Shown here one piece after another: positions 26,739-36,539 of a stretch of 64,000 nt of DNA; position 1 is the first letter of the stretch, and every line of letters starts with the position of its first letter. The stretch is from the NCBI RefSeq assembly GCF_017355165.1, contig NZ_JADILK010000011.1:62001-126000 (forward strand), given 5' to 3'. The notes beneath the pieces were generated by a model. That model saw nothing but the letters and a program-made list of their open reading frames with translations. It was not told the DNA's origin and did no database searches. This stretch comes from Bacillus sp. SD075. GTDB taxonomy: Bacteria; Bacillota; Bacilli; Bacillales; DSM-1321. A program made the translations under genes and the position numbers.

Positions 26739-26776
26739 AAAAGGAATGGACAAGGTATCCCTCATCCATTCCTTTT
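26739..26776 (-). terminator. Terminator after walJ
   Basis: 12-bp perfect stem AAAAGGAATGGA / TCCATTCCTTTT with a 14-base loop, directly at the walJ stop. On the minus strand the T-rich TTTTTATTTTT follows. It separates htrC from the wal operon. Confidence 0.8.
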
Positions 26777-26778
26777 AT

Positions 26779-27573
26779 TTATAACGTAACAAGTTCCGTT
26801 GGTCTTTTCGGGTCAGTATCATATAAGGAAAATTGTTCACCAACGACGATACCCTTTGTCTTTAACGTCTGTTCCACCGACATTCTTGCTAGATCCTTCA
26901 TATTGTTATCAAGGCTTAAGTGGGCCAAATAAATCCGCTTGGTCTTATCACCGGCCACTTCACTCATTGCAAGGGCAGCGTCTTCATTACAAACATGTCC
27001 GACATCACTTAAAATCCGGCGCTTGATGCTCCATGGATATTTTCCCATCCTCAGCATGGACACATCATGGTTACTTTCAAACACATAAGCATCGGCATTC
27101 GAGATGATTCCTTTCATCCGATCACTTATGTACCCTGTATCGGTAATGACCACAAGTTTCTTATCTTCATGATGAAAGACGTAAAACATCGGCTCTGCCG
27201 CATCATGTGAAACGCCAAAAGATTCTATATCAAGACTGCCGAACGTTTTGACCTGTTCCATTTCAAATGTAAATTTTTGTTCGGTTGCAATTTCACCGAT
27301 TGACCGATCCATCGCATTCCATGTTTTTGCATTCGCATATATTGGGAGTTTATGTTTTCTGGCAACCACGCCAAGACCTTTAATATGGTCGCTGTGTTCA
27401 TGGGTAACAAGGATACCGGATAGCTTCGACATATCACGGCCTATATCCTGAAACAATGCTTCCAGGGCTTTGCCGCTTAATCCGGCATCGACTAGGAACG
27501 ATTGATCCTCCGTTTCCACGAATAAGGCATTTCCTGTACTCCCGCTTGCGAGAACACTAAAATGCATTGTCAT
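26779..27573 (-). CDS. walJ: WalJ (YycJ), metallo-beta-lactamase-fold exonuclease-like protein
   Basis: 264-residue MBL-fold hydrolase with the metal motif [10 protein letters not shown] near 58-67, GVSHDAAEP near 120 and ITDTGYIS near 142. B. subtilis YycJ/WalJ homologues have DNA exonuclease-like features and influence coordination of cell division with replication. Last gene of the wal operon here, 6 bases after walI and before a strong terminator. The actual substrate is not evident from sequence. Confidence 0.94.
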   Translation of the reverse strand: MTMHFSVLASGSTGNALFVETEDQSFLVDAGLSGKALEALFQDIGRDMSKLSGILVTHEHSDHIKGLGVVARKHKLPIYANAKTWNAMDRSIGEIATEQKFTFEMEQVKTFGSLDIESFGVSHDAAEPMFYVFHHEDKKLVVITDTGYISDRMKGIISNADAYVFESNHDVSMLRMGKYPWSIKRRILSDVGHVCNEDAALAMSEVAGDKTKRIYLAHLSLDNNMKDLARMSVEQTLKTKGIVVGEQFSLYDTDPKRPTELVTL

Positions 27574-27579
27574 CTATAC

Positions 27580-28377
27580 TCACTCCAGTATTTTTTCTTC
27601 TGTATTCAATTCAATGACCTCTCCATCAAAAGCGTTCACGAAGAGATCCGTTTCGTCATCAATGACCACCCACCATGTTGGAACAAGTAAATGTGACACA
27701 GATGTAGTCTGCAGCGAATTGTAAAAACCCAATTTTACATTCGTGACTTTGCTTTTGGGATCAATATCACCATTATCATACAATGCTCTAATAGCAGTTA
27801 AAGCGGATACCAATTCTTTAGGGTTATTGAATTTTTCGATCCCCTCTAAATACATCTGTTCATAGGAAACGATTTCACCATTCCTGTTCAGATATAAAGT
27901 GACCTTCCCTTTACTATTATTAAAAAACATCTTTTTATCTGCCACTTGATAGCAGATGATGGTCTGGCTAATTTCATCATAGCTCCAAAAATGATACTCA
28001 TTTCCCTTTAATATATACTCCTTCAGGAATATATCAAGATCTGCAGCATGGATTTCTGATTTCATGCCAACTGGTGTTTTAAATGTACCCACAAGCTTAT
28101 TATCATCGATGATTTTTGCTTTTTGATTTTTCAGGTACTGTATATCTTTCTTCTCGAAAGTCTTGCTTTGGGCAATCAGGAATTGATCCTTCAACTTTTG
28201 TTTCGGAAGTGGGGTTTCTATTGAAATCTCATCTTCTCTCAACAGTTCTTCCGTTGAGGACTCCGTAAAACTTTCATATTGGGAGTCATTAATCTTTTCC
28301 AGGAATTGATAAAGGAGAAAAATATTCAAAATGAAGAAAACCATGATGAAAATCGACTTTGTATTATTCCAATCCAC
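27580..28377 (-). CDS. walI: WalI (YycI), regulator of WalK
   Basis: 265-residue bitopic membrane protein with a single N-terminal membrane segment (SIFIMVFFILNIFLLYQFL) and an extracytoplasmic YycI domain. With WalH it holds the WalK kinase in check through membrane contacts. The start is GTG (VDWNNTKSIF matches the family start) and overlaps the walH stop by 14 bases; a longer frame would extend 17 codons into walH. No other defect. Confidence 0.92.
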   Translation of the reverse strand: MDWNNTKSIFIMVFFILNIFLLYQFLEKINDSQYESFTESSTEELLREDEISIETPLPKQKLKDQFLIAQSKTFEKKDIQYLKNQKAKIIDDNKLVGTFKTPVGMKSEIHAADLDIFLKEYILKGNEYHFWSYDEISQTIICYQVADKKMFFNNSKGKVTLYLNRNGEIVSYEQMYLEGIEKFNNPKELVSALTAIRALYDNGDIDPKSKVTNVKLGFYNSLQTTSVSHLLVPTWWVVIDDETDLFVNAFDGEVIELNTEEKILE

Positions 28378-29701
28378 TTTGATCGCCCCCCGAATCTTCT
28401 TCAAAAGGCACAATAAACCATTTATCACCGATACGATAATACCAAGTGGGCTCGAGTGTAACTAGAGTTACAAGTTTGGAATCCAGAGATTTATTCAGTT
28501 TATAGCCAATCGAGATATCCTCCACGCTTTTGAAATCAATATTATCTTTCGATTTTAGCTGATTCAATACTTCTCTACCACTTTGTAAAGTCTTTACCGA
28601 TTCTTCTGAGGGTAGGACTGAGTCAAGTGAAAAGTATGGACGGTCATAGCTATAAATTTCTTCTTTCCCCCAAATTTGCTCGATTTCTGTCATTCCAGAT
28701 TCATTGAAGGCCGGATAACCATTTACGAATAAGCGAAATACCACTCGCTGTTCATTCTCCGACATATAGGCAAAGCGGTAATTGTTATTTTCCCAACCTG
28801 CATGATCATTGATGAAATCAATGCTTTTTTGCAAAAGGTCACTGGAACTGCCAAATAACTTGCTCTTTTGTGCCGGATTGATATAGGAAATTAAGTAATT
28901 CTCTTTATTGACCGTCATAAGTCTAGTCCCATCCGTGTATTCCTCACCGACCGAAACGGATTCCTGGCGTACGAACTTCGGAAAATTAAATAACGCATTT
29001 TTCAAGTTTCCAATATCCAAATAGTCAATATAATATTCAAGTCTGTTGATCTCCACTGGGTTTTCCGGGACGAACAGCGTCCTTTTGCTGTTGATGGTTT
29101 CGGCCGTGTATTCAGGGTGTTCATCGTAAGAACCCGTATAAAATGAATCCATGAAATTCCGTAGTTTTTTAGAGTCAACCATACCTTGATAAACCTTCTC
29201 TTGATCGTAGGAAACAAAATAAACGGCAGATTCATTACCGACGATATCCTTTTGTTTAATGATGATTCGATCAAATGAAAATCCAGGCACTTCCTTATCC
29301 CTTATATTCAATACCGTTTTATAAAGGGCGATGGGAATATCATCAGAAAATTCGATTTCAATCGATCCATCTTCATGGACAAAATCGTCAAATTTCCTTT
29401 GCAGCCTTTTTACGGACACTTCTTCTATACCGCTGAAACGCCATTGCGAAAATTCTTTTTCCATTTCACTTATTTCTACCAAATTGGAAGTCTGGAAATG
29501 TTGCCCATTGCCATGGAAAAGGATACTGACTGGTTTAATGACATCACTGACAATCTGAACATCGCTTTTAATCTTTATAAATTCCGAAGATTGCTCAAAT
29601 GGATCATATTCAGGCTCGTACGTCCAGATGCTCCATGTCAAAAAAATGCTTGTCCCAACCAAAACAATCAGTATGATACTTTTTGCACGTTCAAAATTCA
29701 T
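28364..29701 (-). CDS. walH: WalH (YycH), regulator of WalK
   Basis: 445-residue YycH-family protein with one N-terminal membrane segment (AKSIILIVLVGTSIFLTWSIW) and a large three-lobed extracytoplasmic part. It acts with WalI on WalK. The ATG at 29701 forms an ATGA overlap with the walK stop, with GAGG upstream. A TTG two codons earlier is possible. Position and order walR-walK-walH-walI-walJ are the canonical ones. Confidence 0.93.
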   Translation of the reverse strand: MNFERAKSIILIVLVGTSIFLTWSIWTYEPEYDPFEQSSEFIKIKSDVQIVSDVIKPVSILFHGNGQHFQTSNLVEISEMEKEFSQWRFSGIEEVSVKRLQRKFDDFVHEDGSIEIEFSDDIPIALYKTVLNIRDKEVPGFSFDRIIIKQKDIVGNESAVYFVSYDQEKVYQGMVDSKKLRNFMDSFYTGSYDEHPEYTAETINSKRTLFVPENPVEINRLEYYIDYLDIGNLKNALFNFPKFVRQESVSVGEEYTDGTRLMTVNKENYLISYINPAQKSKLFGSSSDLLQKSIDFINDHAGWENNNYRFAYMSENEQRVVFRLFVNGYPAFNESGMTEIEQIWGKEEIYSYDRPYFSLDSVLPSEESVKTLQSGREVLNQLKSKDNIDFKSVEDISIGYKLNKSLDSKLVTLVTLEPTWYYRIGDKWFIVPFEEDSGGDQSGLE

Positions 29702-31530
29702 GACCAATCATCCTCTTCTTCCTGTTCGTAAGGAAGTGTAAAGAACACGGTAGTTCCTTTTCCATCCACACTTTCCGCCCATATTTTCCCGCCATGCGCC
29801 ACGACCATCTCTTTTGCAATCGCTAAACCAAGCCCTGTCCCGCCTAAGTTACGGGCCCTTGCTTTATCCACGCGGTAGAAGCGATCGAATATTTTATCAA
29901 TGACGTTTTTCGGGATACCCACTCCTTGATCTGTGATGCTCACAATGATAAAGCCATCAGATGCCCTGACGCGGAAAGTCACTTGACCCCCTTCAGGTGA
30001 GTACTTTAATGAGTTGGAGATTACATTATAGAGAACCTGGGTAATTTTATCTTCATCAATATCCACAAAATAAGCTTCCTTCGGCAAATCACGCTTAAAC
30101 GTGATGTCATCATTTTTCGTCATTTCAAAACGATCGATGATATGGTCATAGAACTTATTGAAATTCACCCAGCCTGTTTTAAGCCTGTAATCTTTACTGT
30201 CCATTTTCGAAAGTTGCAACAGATCATTAACAAGCCTGATCATTCGCTCCGTTTCATTTTGGGTCACACTTAAAAAGGATGGAGCGATTTCCTCGTCCTT
30301 CCATGCACCTTCAGCCAATGCCTCCAGGTAACTTCTCATCGTCGTTAGCGGAGTCCGCAGTTCATGTGATACATTGGCCACAAATTCCCTGCGTTCACTC
30401 TCGATTTTTTCCTGTTCTGTTATATCATGCAAAACAGTAATCAAACCATTAACGAATCCCGTTTCCTTTTGAATGACCGAAAAGTTCCCCCTCAAAATGA
30501 AAGGCCGATTTTTTTTGCTGTAATCCAGGATTACAGACTCTCGCTCTTCCAGTAAATCCTCAAATTTATATTCTTCTTCAAGACCCAAAACCTCAATGAT
30601 CGGTTGGTTCATGACGGTTTCACGCGAGACATTCAATAATTGTGCTGCCGGTTCATTAATCAAGTTCACCCGACCGCGCCTATCCGTTGAAATCACGCCA
30701 TCCGTCATATTGGCAAGCACAGATGATAGCTTACGCCGCTCTCCTTCTGTACTTGATTGCGACTCTTGAAGCTTTTTGGTCAAATTATTGAAAGTGACGG
30801 CAAGCTGGCCAATTTCATCATCTCCATATACCCTAACTTTTCTGGAGAAATTCCCTTTTGCCATCACCAGGGCCTGCTTTCTCATGTCAGACATAGGTCT
30901 AGTGATCGTTCGTGCGAGCAGGATCCCCAAGATGGCCGTAATGACTAAGGCGATGGCCGTACCCGTCATGAAGATGCTATTGATTTCATCCATCTGTTCA
31001 AAGACATTTTCCATCTCAGCTATTACATAGACGGCGCCAATGACCTCCCCATTGGCTTCAATGGGTGTCGAAAGGACCCAGAGCCGCCTGCCTGTTTTCT
31101 GATCCCGAAATACATCATTATCTTCTTTTCCATAAATGAGCGTATTCTTAATAAGGACCTCTGTTGTCTTCTTCCCTACAATATCCTGGTTACTTGGGGC
31201 TGAAGTTCCGATCACACGTCTGCTCCGGGTGTCGATGACACGTACTTCCGAAATATCATTCGATGAATTATCCCGGTCTTTCAATATCGTATCAATCGCT
31301 TCTTCGAGGGTTGGATCTTCCTCTCCCCTCTCTTTTTCCATTTCTTCACCAATACTGTAAGTCAGCAGGTTCACGTGACCTTTTATTGATTTCGTAAAGT
31401 TCCCGACAAGATTTTCTTCCAATTCCCCAACAAAATATACCCCGATTATTTGCATCGCTACGAAAATGAGCAATACATAAATCAGAACAAATTTAAAATG
31501 AATTGAGCGAAAAAAACCAACCTTTTTCAT
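29698..31530 (-). CDS. walK: WalK (YycG), essential cell-wall sensor histidine kinase
   Basis: 610 residues: membrane segment 13-35, extracytoplasmic Cache-like domain to about 180, second membrane segment 186-206, HAMP (207-258), PAS (about 262-375), then the dimerisation/phosphoacceptor helix with H389 in FVANVSHELRTPLTTM, and an ATPase domain with NLISNSLKYS-type N box, DQGVGIPK and GGTGLGLAI. It senses cell-wall metabolism and phosphorylates WalR. It lies 5 bases after walR. All motifs are intact. Confidence 0.97.
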   Translation of the reverse strand: MKKVGFFRSIHFKFVLIYVLLIFVAMQIIGVYFVGELEENLVGNFTKSIKGHVNLLTYSIGEEMEKERGEEDPTLEEAIDTILKDRDNSSNDISEVRVIDTRSRRVIGTSAPSNQDIVGKKTTEVLIKNTLIYGKEDNDVFRDQKTGRRLWVLSTPIEANGEVIGAVYVIAEMENVFEQMDEINSIFMTGTAIALVITAILGILLARTITRPMSDMRKQALVMAKGNFSRKVRVYGDDEIGQLAVTFNNLTKKLQESQSSTEGERRKLSSVLANMTDGVISTDRRGRVNLINEPAAQLLNVSRETVMNQPIIEVLGLEEEYKFEDLLEERESVILDYSKKNRPFILRGNFSVIQKETGFVNGLITVLHDITEQEKIESERREFVANVSHELRTPLTTMRSYLEALAEGAWKDEEIAPSFLSVTQNETERMIRLVNDLLQLSKMDSKDYRLKTGWVNFNKFYDHIIDRFEMTKNDDITFKRDLPKEAYFVDIDEDKITQVLYNVISNSLKYSPEGGQVTFRVRASDGFIIVSITDQGVGIPKNVIDKIFDRFYRVDKARARNLGGTGLGLAIAKEMVVAHGGKIWAESVDGKGTTVFFTLPYEQEEEDDWS

Positions 31531-31535
31531 AGAAA

Positions 31536-32243
31536 CTACTCCTGTTCAGGGTTACGCAGGTAATAACCGACCCCTCTTCTAGTTACAATCCAGCCAGGAT
31601 GGCTTGGATTGTCTTCAATCTTCTCACGAAGACGTCTGACCGTTACATCGACCGTCCGTACATCACCAAAATAATCATAGCCCCACACGGTTTGCAATAA
31701 GTGCTCCCTAGTCATGACCTGACCAATGTGCTTCGCTAAGTAATGAAGCAACTCAAATTCGCGATGCGTCAATTCAATCGTATCGCCCCGCTTGGAGACC
31801 ACATAGGCATCCGGATGGATAGTGAGCGTTCCTATCGTAATCTCCTTCGGTTCATTTTCTTGGTCGGGAACCGGTACAGCCTGCTGACGTCTTAAGTTCG
31901 CCTTAACGCGGGCAATTATTTCCCGGGTACTAAATGGCTTTGTCACATAGTCGTCTGCACCAAGCTCCAGTCCTAAGACCTTATCTATCTCTGAATCTTT
32001 TGCCGTTAACATGATGATCGGCGTTTCATACTTCTTCCTTACCTCTCTGCAAACTTCCATCCCATCGCGCTGCGGTAGCATGATATCAAGTAAAATCAAA
32101 TCAGGCTGCCGTTCTTCTACCATTTTGAGGGCTTCATTGCCATCATAAGCACAAAAAACTTCATAGCCTTCTTTTTTTAGATTGAATTGTAATATATCAG
32201 CAATTGGCTTTTCGTCATCCACTACCAGTATCTTTTTATCCAT
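31536..32243 (-). CDS. walR: WalR (YycF), essential response regulator
   Basis: 235-residue OmpR/PhoB-type regulator. Receiver domain with acidic pocket D9/D10 and phosphoacceptor D53 in LILLDIMLP, Lys in MLTAKDS, then a winged-helix DNA-binding domain from about 130 ([24 protein letters not shown]). It activates autolysin and endopeptidase genes at tandem TGTWAH sites. AAGGAG precedes the start and it heads the five-gene operon. Confidence 0.97.
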   Translation of the reverse strand: MDKKILVVDDEKPIADILQFNLKKEGYEVFCAYDGNEALKMVEERQPDLILLDIMLPQRDGMEVCREVRKKYETPIIMLTAKDSEIDKVLGLELGADDYVTKPFSTREIIARVKANLRRQQAVPVPDQENEPKEITIGTLTIHPDAYVVSKRGDTIELTHREFELLHYLAKHIGQVMTREHLLQTVWGYDYFGDVRTVDVTVRRLREKIEDNPSHPGWIVTRRGVGYYLRNPEQE

Positions 32244-32357
32244 ATACTTATCTCCTTTTTAATAACTGAACTGAATCTATTAAAAACCATGTCCTTATCC
32301 GGGACCTTATTCACTTTTCCTTCTGCTTGCACCAAGCTGGCAACCTAATTCAGCAAA

Positions 32358-32373
32358 GGTATATATATATACC
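32358..32373. promoter_or_regulatory. AT-rich perfect palindrome upstream of walR
   Basis: GGTATATATATATACC, 16 bp, 115 bases before the walR start. It could be part of the promoter region or an operator for an unidentified factor. Confidence 0.3.
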
Positions 32374-32487
32374 CAATAAAAGGGGCTGAACACCGGAATG
32401 AAAGCAAAATGCCTCTATTCTACTTTATCATCTTATAGGCATTAAATCACCTTTTTCCTATTATTCTCATCTATATATGAAGCAGAA

Positions 32488-32516
32488 GAAGTCTTCGAAT
32501 ATTTTTCGAAGACTTC
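32488..32516 (-). terminator. Hairpin after the M23 endopeptidase gene
   Basis: 12-bp perfect stem GAAGTCTTCGAA / TTCGAAGACTTC with a 5-base loop, seven bases after the stop. A moderately T-rich tail follows on the minus strand. Likely terminator. Confidence 0.65.
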
Positions 32517-32522
32517 CAGCGA

Positions 32523-33929
32523 TTACTGACTTATATAGTTTAGCGGATTTACGAGTGACCCGTTTTTATATATCTCAAAATGAAGGTGGACACCAGTTGA
32601 GTTCCCTGTTGAACCCATCATGCCAATTTTCATGCCTTTTTCAACCTTTTGTCCTGCTTTTACATCTATCGAATCCAAATGGGCATAGACTGTCTCATAC
32701 CCATTATGATGATTGATCGTGATCTTATTTCCGTATCCCCCGGAGTTTCCGGCAGTTTCGATTATCCCATGATCTGCTGCGGTTATGGTCCTGGTGGCTG
32801 GCCGGGCAATATCAATACCTTTATGGAGTTTCCCCCAGCGCTGGCCCTGCTTACTGGAAATATAGCCCCCATCTGCAGGCCATGAATATGTACCGCTGCC
32901 CTGTGAAGGAATGACCTTCGTGCCTTTTCTAATGATTTCTGTTTTGGCTTTTTCCGTGACTTCTTTTTTTACGATCGTTTCACTGATTTTCTTTCCGTTT
33001 GTTTCAGATACATTATAGGTGAACGCAAGAATCCCCTCATTCCCTATTTGTTCAGTAATGAGTTCGCCCTTAGGAAGTTCGTCATCCTCCTTAACTTTCT
33101 TTTCAAAAGGAATCCTCTCTTCCTTAAACACTTCTCTTTCTACCATTACGTTCACATAAGGGGTACGCTGGGTCACATAGAGACGCTCGCCCTCTTTAAC
33201 ATCTTTGTTCTCATCCTGTCCCGGGTTTAGCTCCAGCAGGTGATCCAGGTCCATATCATGCCTAGTGGCAATGGCTTCAAGTTCCTCATCTTCCTTTGCC
33301 TCATAGATCGTCATTTCTTCCTTTCCTTCTTCTATCATGGAAAGGGTTTTATCGACGCTCTTGATTTCGTTTGGGTATACCGTTGTCTTTTTATACGTAA
33401 CGGGAAGTGAAAATTGGATGTCCAGAATTCTATTTCCTGGCTCTTTTATCGAATCCGCATCTTTTTTACCTGATTCGTATTCAGCGTATTCCTCTTCATT
33501 TACATATAATAAAGTGATTTTCTCCAGAACGTCCTTGGCATCATCCTTTGACGCAAGATAAGCGACCGCCTGATTATCTATGTCGATTTCATATGCCTCT
33601 GCTTTCACATTCAACTGATCTTGAATTCCCTTAACAGTCTCATTCTCGTTTACCTCTTCATCGAATACCTCTTCAGGTACAAACGTCAGCTGTGACTCCC
33701 TATCGAATGCAAAACCAGGATAATCTTCCTGTGCTTCTTCTACCTTATCGGCTACGATCTTTTCGATATCCGTTTCATCCGTCACACTTCCGACGAACTC
33801 ATCGTTAAGATAAACATGCTGTATGGTTGTAGTATCCGATAGACCAGCAGCAGTTGCCCGATTTCCTGCAAGCACTAAAATGACGGAAACCATCAACAGG
33901 ATGATCCCCTTACCTTTCGAATTAAACAT
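32523..33929 (-). CDS. Secreted LysM-G5-M23 peptidoglycan endopeptidase
   Basis: 468 residues: signal peptide (about 1-27, ending in TAAG), an N-terminal domain of unknown type, a LysM-like module around 205-253 (YEAKEDEELEAIATRHDMDLDHLLELNPG), a G5 domain around 262-340 and a C-terminal LytM/M23 zinc peptidase with HKGIDIARPA near 375, then YAHLDSIDVK and GVHLHFEIYKNG. The H-x(3)-D, HxH set for zinc is complete. It should cut peptide cross-links in the wall. Location upstream of walR suggests membership in the WalR regulon, which is inference. Confidence 0.9.
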   Translation of the reverse strand: MFNSKGKGIILLMVSVILVLAGNRATAAGLSDTTTIQHVYLNDEFVGSVTDETDIEKIVADKVEEAQEDYPGFAFDRESQLTFVPEEVFDEEVNENETVKGIQDQLNVKAEAYEIDIDNQAVAYLASKDDAKDVLEKITLLYVNEEEYAEYESGKKDADSIKEPGNRILDIQFSLPVTYKKTTVYPNEIKSVDKTLSMIEEGKEEMTIYEAKEDEELEAIATRHDMDLDHLLELNPGQDENKDVKEGERLYVTQRTPYVNVMVEREVFKEERIPFEKKVKEDDELPKGELITEQIGNEGILAFTYNVSETNGKKISETIVKKEVTEKAKTEIIRKGTKVIPSQGSGTYSWPADGGYISSKQGQRWGKLHKGIDIARPATRTITAADHGIIETAGNSGGYGNKITINHHNGYETVYAHLDSIDVKAGQKVEKGMKIGMMGSTGNSTGVHLHFEIYKNGSLVNPLNYISQ

Positions 33930-34099
33930 ATATTGTCCTCCTTAACGGCTCAGTCACCAATTAAGAAACTAATCAAATTTATTCTGAGTTTTATTAGTCC
34001 GATTTAAATATCCACATGCTTATGACTGATTTCTATAATGATTTTTATCACTCATAACTCTACCATATTAAGAAAAAAAACAAGAAACAGACTTCATAA

Positions 34100-34116
34100 T
34101 GTAATAGAACTGTATA
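34100..34116 (+). promoter_or_regulatory. Weak WalR-like site upstream of the M23 gene
   Basis: TGTAAT-AGAAC-TGTATA matches the WalR consensus TGTWAH-N5-TGTWAH at 11 of 12 defined positions. It is about 170 bases before the endopeptidase start but on the opposite strand to that gene, which weakens the case. Nothing else is recognised in 33930-34301. Confidence 0.3.
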
Positions 34117-34301
34117 AATGGTGACAACAAGTACCAATAAATACGGTAATGGGAAAATTTAATAAACTGCGGAAAAAGGAGTGGAACTAAGCCCAGTAGG
34201 GCTAAAAGCGAGTCATATCCCGAATTGGTTGAAATTGTATGTTACAAATCGTTAACAATCTATTAACAAGATTTCATTCAAATACATCGGAGGCAAAACA
34301 A

Positions 34302-34329
34302 AAAAACGCCCTAAAGGAAAGGCGTTTTT
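34302..34329 (-). terminator. Terminator of the tRNA operon
   Basis: AAAACGCC / GGCGTTTT stem with a 10-base loop; on the minus strand seven T follow. Stands directly after tRNA-Phe. Confidence 0.8.
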
Positions 34330-34336
34330 AAAAGGA

Positions 34337-34409
34337 TGGCTCAGGACGGAATCGAACCGCCGACACAAGGATTTTCAGTCCTTTGCTCTACCGACTGAGC
34401 TACTGAGCC
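34337..34409 (-). tRNA. tRNA-Phe (GAA)
   Basis: 73-nt cloverleaf starting GGCTCAGTAGCTCAG, anticodon loop CTGAAAA giving GAA, T-arm GGTTCGATTCC, acceptor closed by CTGAGCC. The 3' CCA is not encoded (ATCC). Last of four tRNAs in one transcript. Confidence 0.96.
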
Positions 34410-34435
34410 AAATATTCTATTTTCAAAAAATAAAA

Positions 34436-34511
34436 TGGCGGTCCCGACGGGAATCGAACCCGCGATCTCCTGCGTGACAGGCAGGCATGTTAACCGCTAC
34501 ACCACGGGACC
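34436..34511 (-). tRNA. tRNA-Asp (GTC)
   Basis: Cloverleaf starting GGTCCCGTGGTGTAGCGG, anticodon loop CTGTCAC giving GTC, T-arm GGTTCGATTCC, acceptor CGGGACC, discriminator G and an encoded CCA. 25 bases before tRNA-Phe in the same transcript. Confidence 0.96.
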
Positions 34512-34534
34512 AGTAAATCATTTATATAAAGAAG

Positions 34535-34606
34535 TGACCCATACGGGATTCGAACCCGTGTTACCGCCGTGAAAGGGCGGTGTCTTAACCGCTTGACCAA
34601 TGGGCC
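34535..34606 (-). tRNA. tRNA-Glu (TTC)
   Basis: 72-nt cloverleaf starting GGCCCATTGGTCAAGCGG, anticodon loop CTTTCAC giving TTC, T-arm GGTTCGAATCC. The 3' CCA is not encoded. Also the precursor for haem synthesis in Bacillus. Confidence 0.96.
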
Positions 34607-34614
34607 GGAAAAAA

Positions 34615-34690
34615 TGGTGAGCCATGAAGGATTCGAACCTTCGACCCTCTGATTAAAAGTCAGATGCTCTACCAACTGAGCTAATGGCTC
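34615..34690 (-). tRNA. tRNA-Lys (TTT)
   Basis: Cloverleaf starting GAGCCATTAGCTCAGTTGG, anticodon loop CTTTTAA giving TTT, T-arm GGTTCGAATCC, discriminator A and an encoded CCA. First tRNA of the four-gene transcript Lys-Glu-Asp-Phe. Confidence 0.96.
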
Positions 34691-34778
34691 GTTCTAATGA
34701 AATGTTTCTTTGCAGGATGTGAACTTCACATCTTCAAGCAACTTGTTAATGACTTGTTCTATTGTGACGACGCTTTTG

Positions 34779-34808
34779 ATAATATCATGGTAAACATAGT
34801 TTAGGCAA
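34779..34808 (-). promoter_or_regulatory. Sigma-A promoter of the tRNA operon
   Basis: Minus strand TTGCCT (34803-34808), 18-base spacer, TATTAT (34779-34784), about 90 bases before tRNA-Lys. It is the only good promoter-like pair in the 268-base gap to purA. Confidence 0.65.
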
Positions 34809-34922
34809 TAGTTTTTTGAAATAAAAAAAATTTTTTATCTTTTTTATTTTCCCTACTGTTTCAATCCATTCATTCGGAGGCCTCCCGAACTTGAAATCAA
34901 ATGCATGGATCTTAATAAAGAA

Positions 34923-34946
34923 GAGCCGGCAAAAAATAGCCAGCTC
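34923..34946 (-). terminator. Terminator after purA
   Basis: GAGCCGGC / GCCAGCTC, an 8-bp stem with one wobble and an 8-base loop, followed on the minus strand by TTCTTTATT. Twelve bases after the purA stop. Confidence 0.7.
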
Positions 34947-34958
34947 CTTTTTCATGAA

Positions 34959-36302
<1,344 letters not shown>

Positions 36303-36317
36303 TTATCAAACAAACCT

Positions 36318-36395
36318 ATTTTATCAATAATCCAAACTGGAAGTCAATACAAAATCCGAACAATACACATTTCAATAAATTCTTCGTTCGTAAAT
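36318..36395 (-). promoter_or_regulatory. purA promoter with twin PurBox (PurR operator)
   Basis: Minus-strand -35 TTGACT (36342-36347), 18-base spacer, -10 TAAAAT (36318-36323). Just upstream AAATCCGAACAAT (36352-36364) matches the PurBox consensus AWWWCCGAACWWT exactly. An inverted weaker copy TTCGTTCGTAAAT lies at 36383-36395. This is the arrangement of PurR-repressed promoters in B. subtilis, predicting repression by purine excess through PRPP. Confidence 0.8.
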
Positions 36396-36508
36396 ATAAG
36401 AAAGATCTTTCCGGTTTTACATTGGGTTATGGATTGTCAACCATTATTGTACCCTTCGTTTTCCTTTTCTATTATCACAAGGCCCATCTTTTTCCCAAAA
36501 CAAAGAAA

Positions 36509-36533
36509 GCCCGCCATTGCATGAATGGCAGGC
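36509..36533 (-). terminator. Terminator after dnaB
   Basis: GCCCGCCATT / AATGGCAGGC, a 10-bp stem with one mismatch and a 5-base loop. On the minus strand TTTCTTTG follows. Six bases after the helicase stop. Confidence 0.75.
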
Positions 36534-36539
36534 AGCTCC

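Noticed and set aside
31367-31381. AGGTTCACGTGACCT inside walK as a parS
   Set aside because: It contains CACGTG but lacks the GTTTC/GAAAC arms of parS; a coding-sequence coincidence.
34008-34016. Single ATATCCACA as a DnaA box
   Set aside because: A lone one-mismatch box without neighbours is expected by chance in AT-rich DNA.
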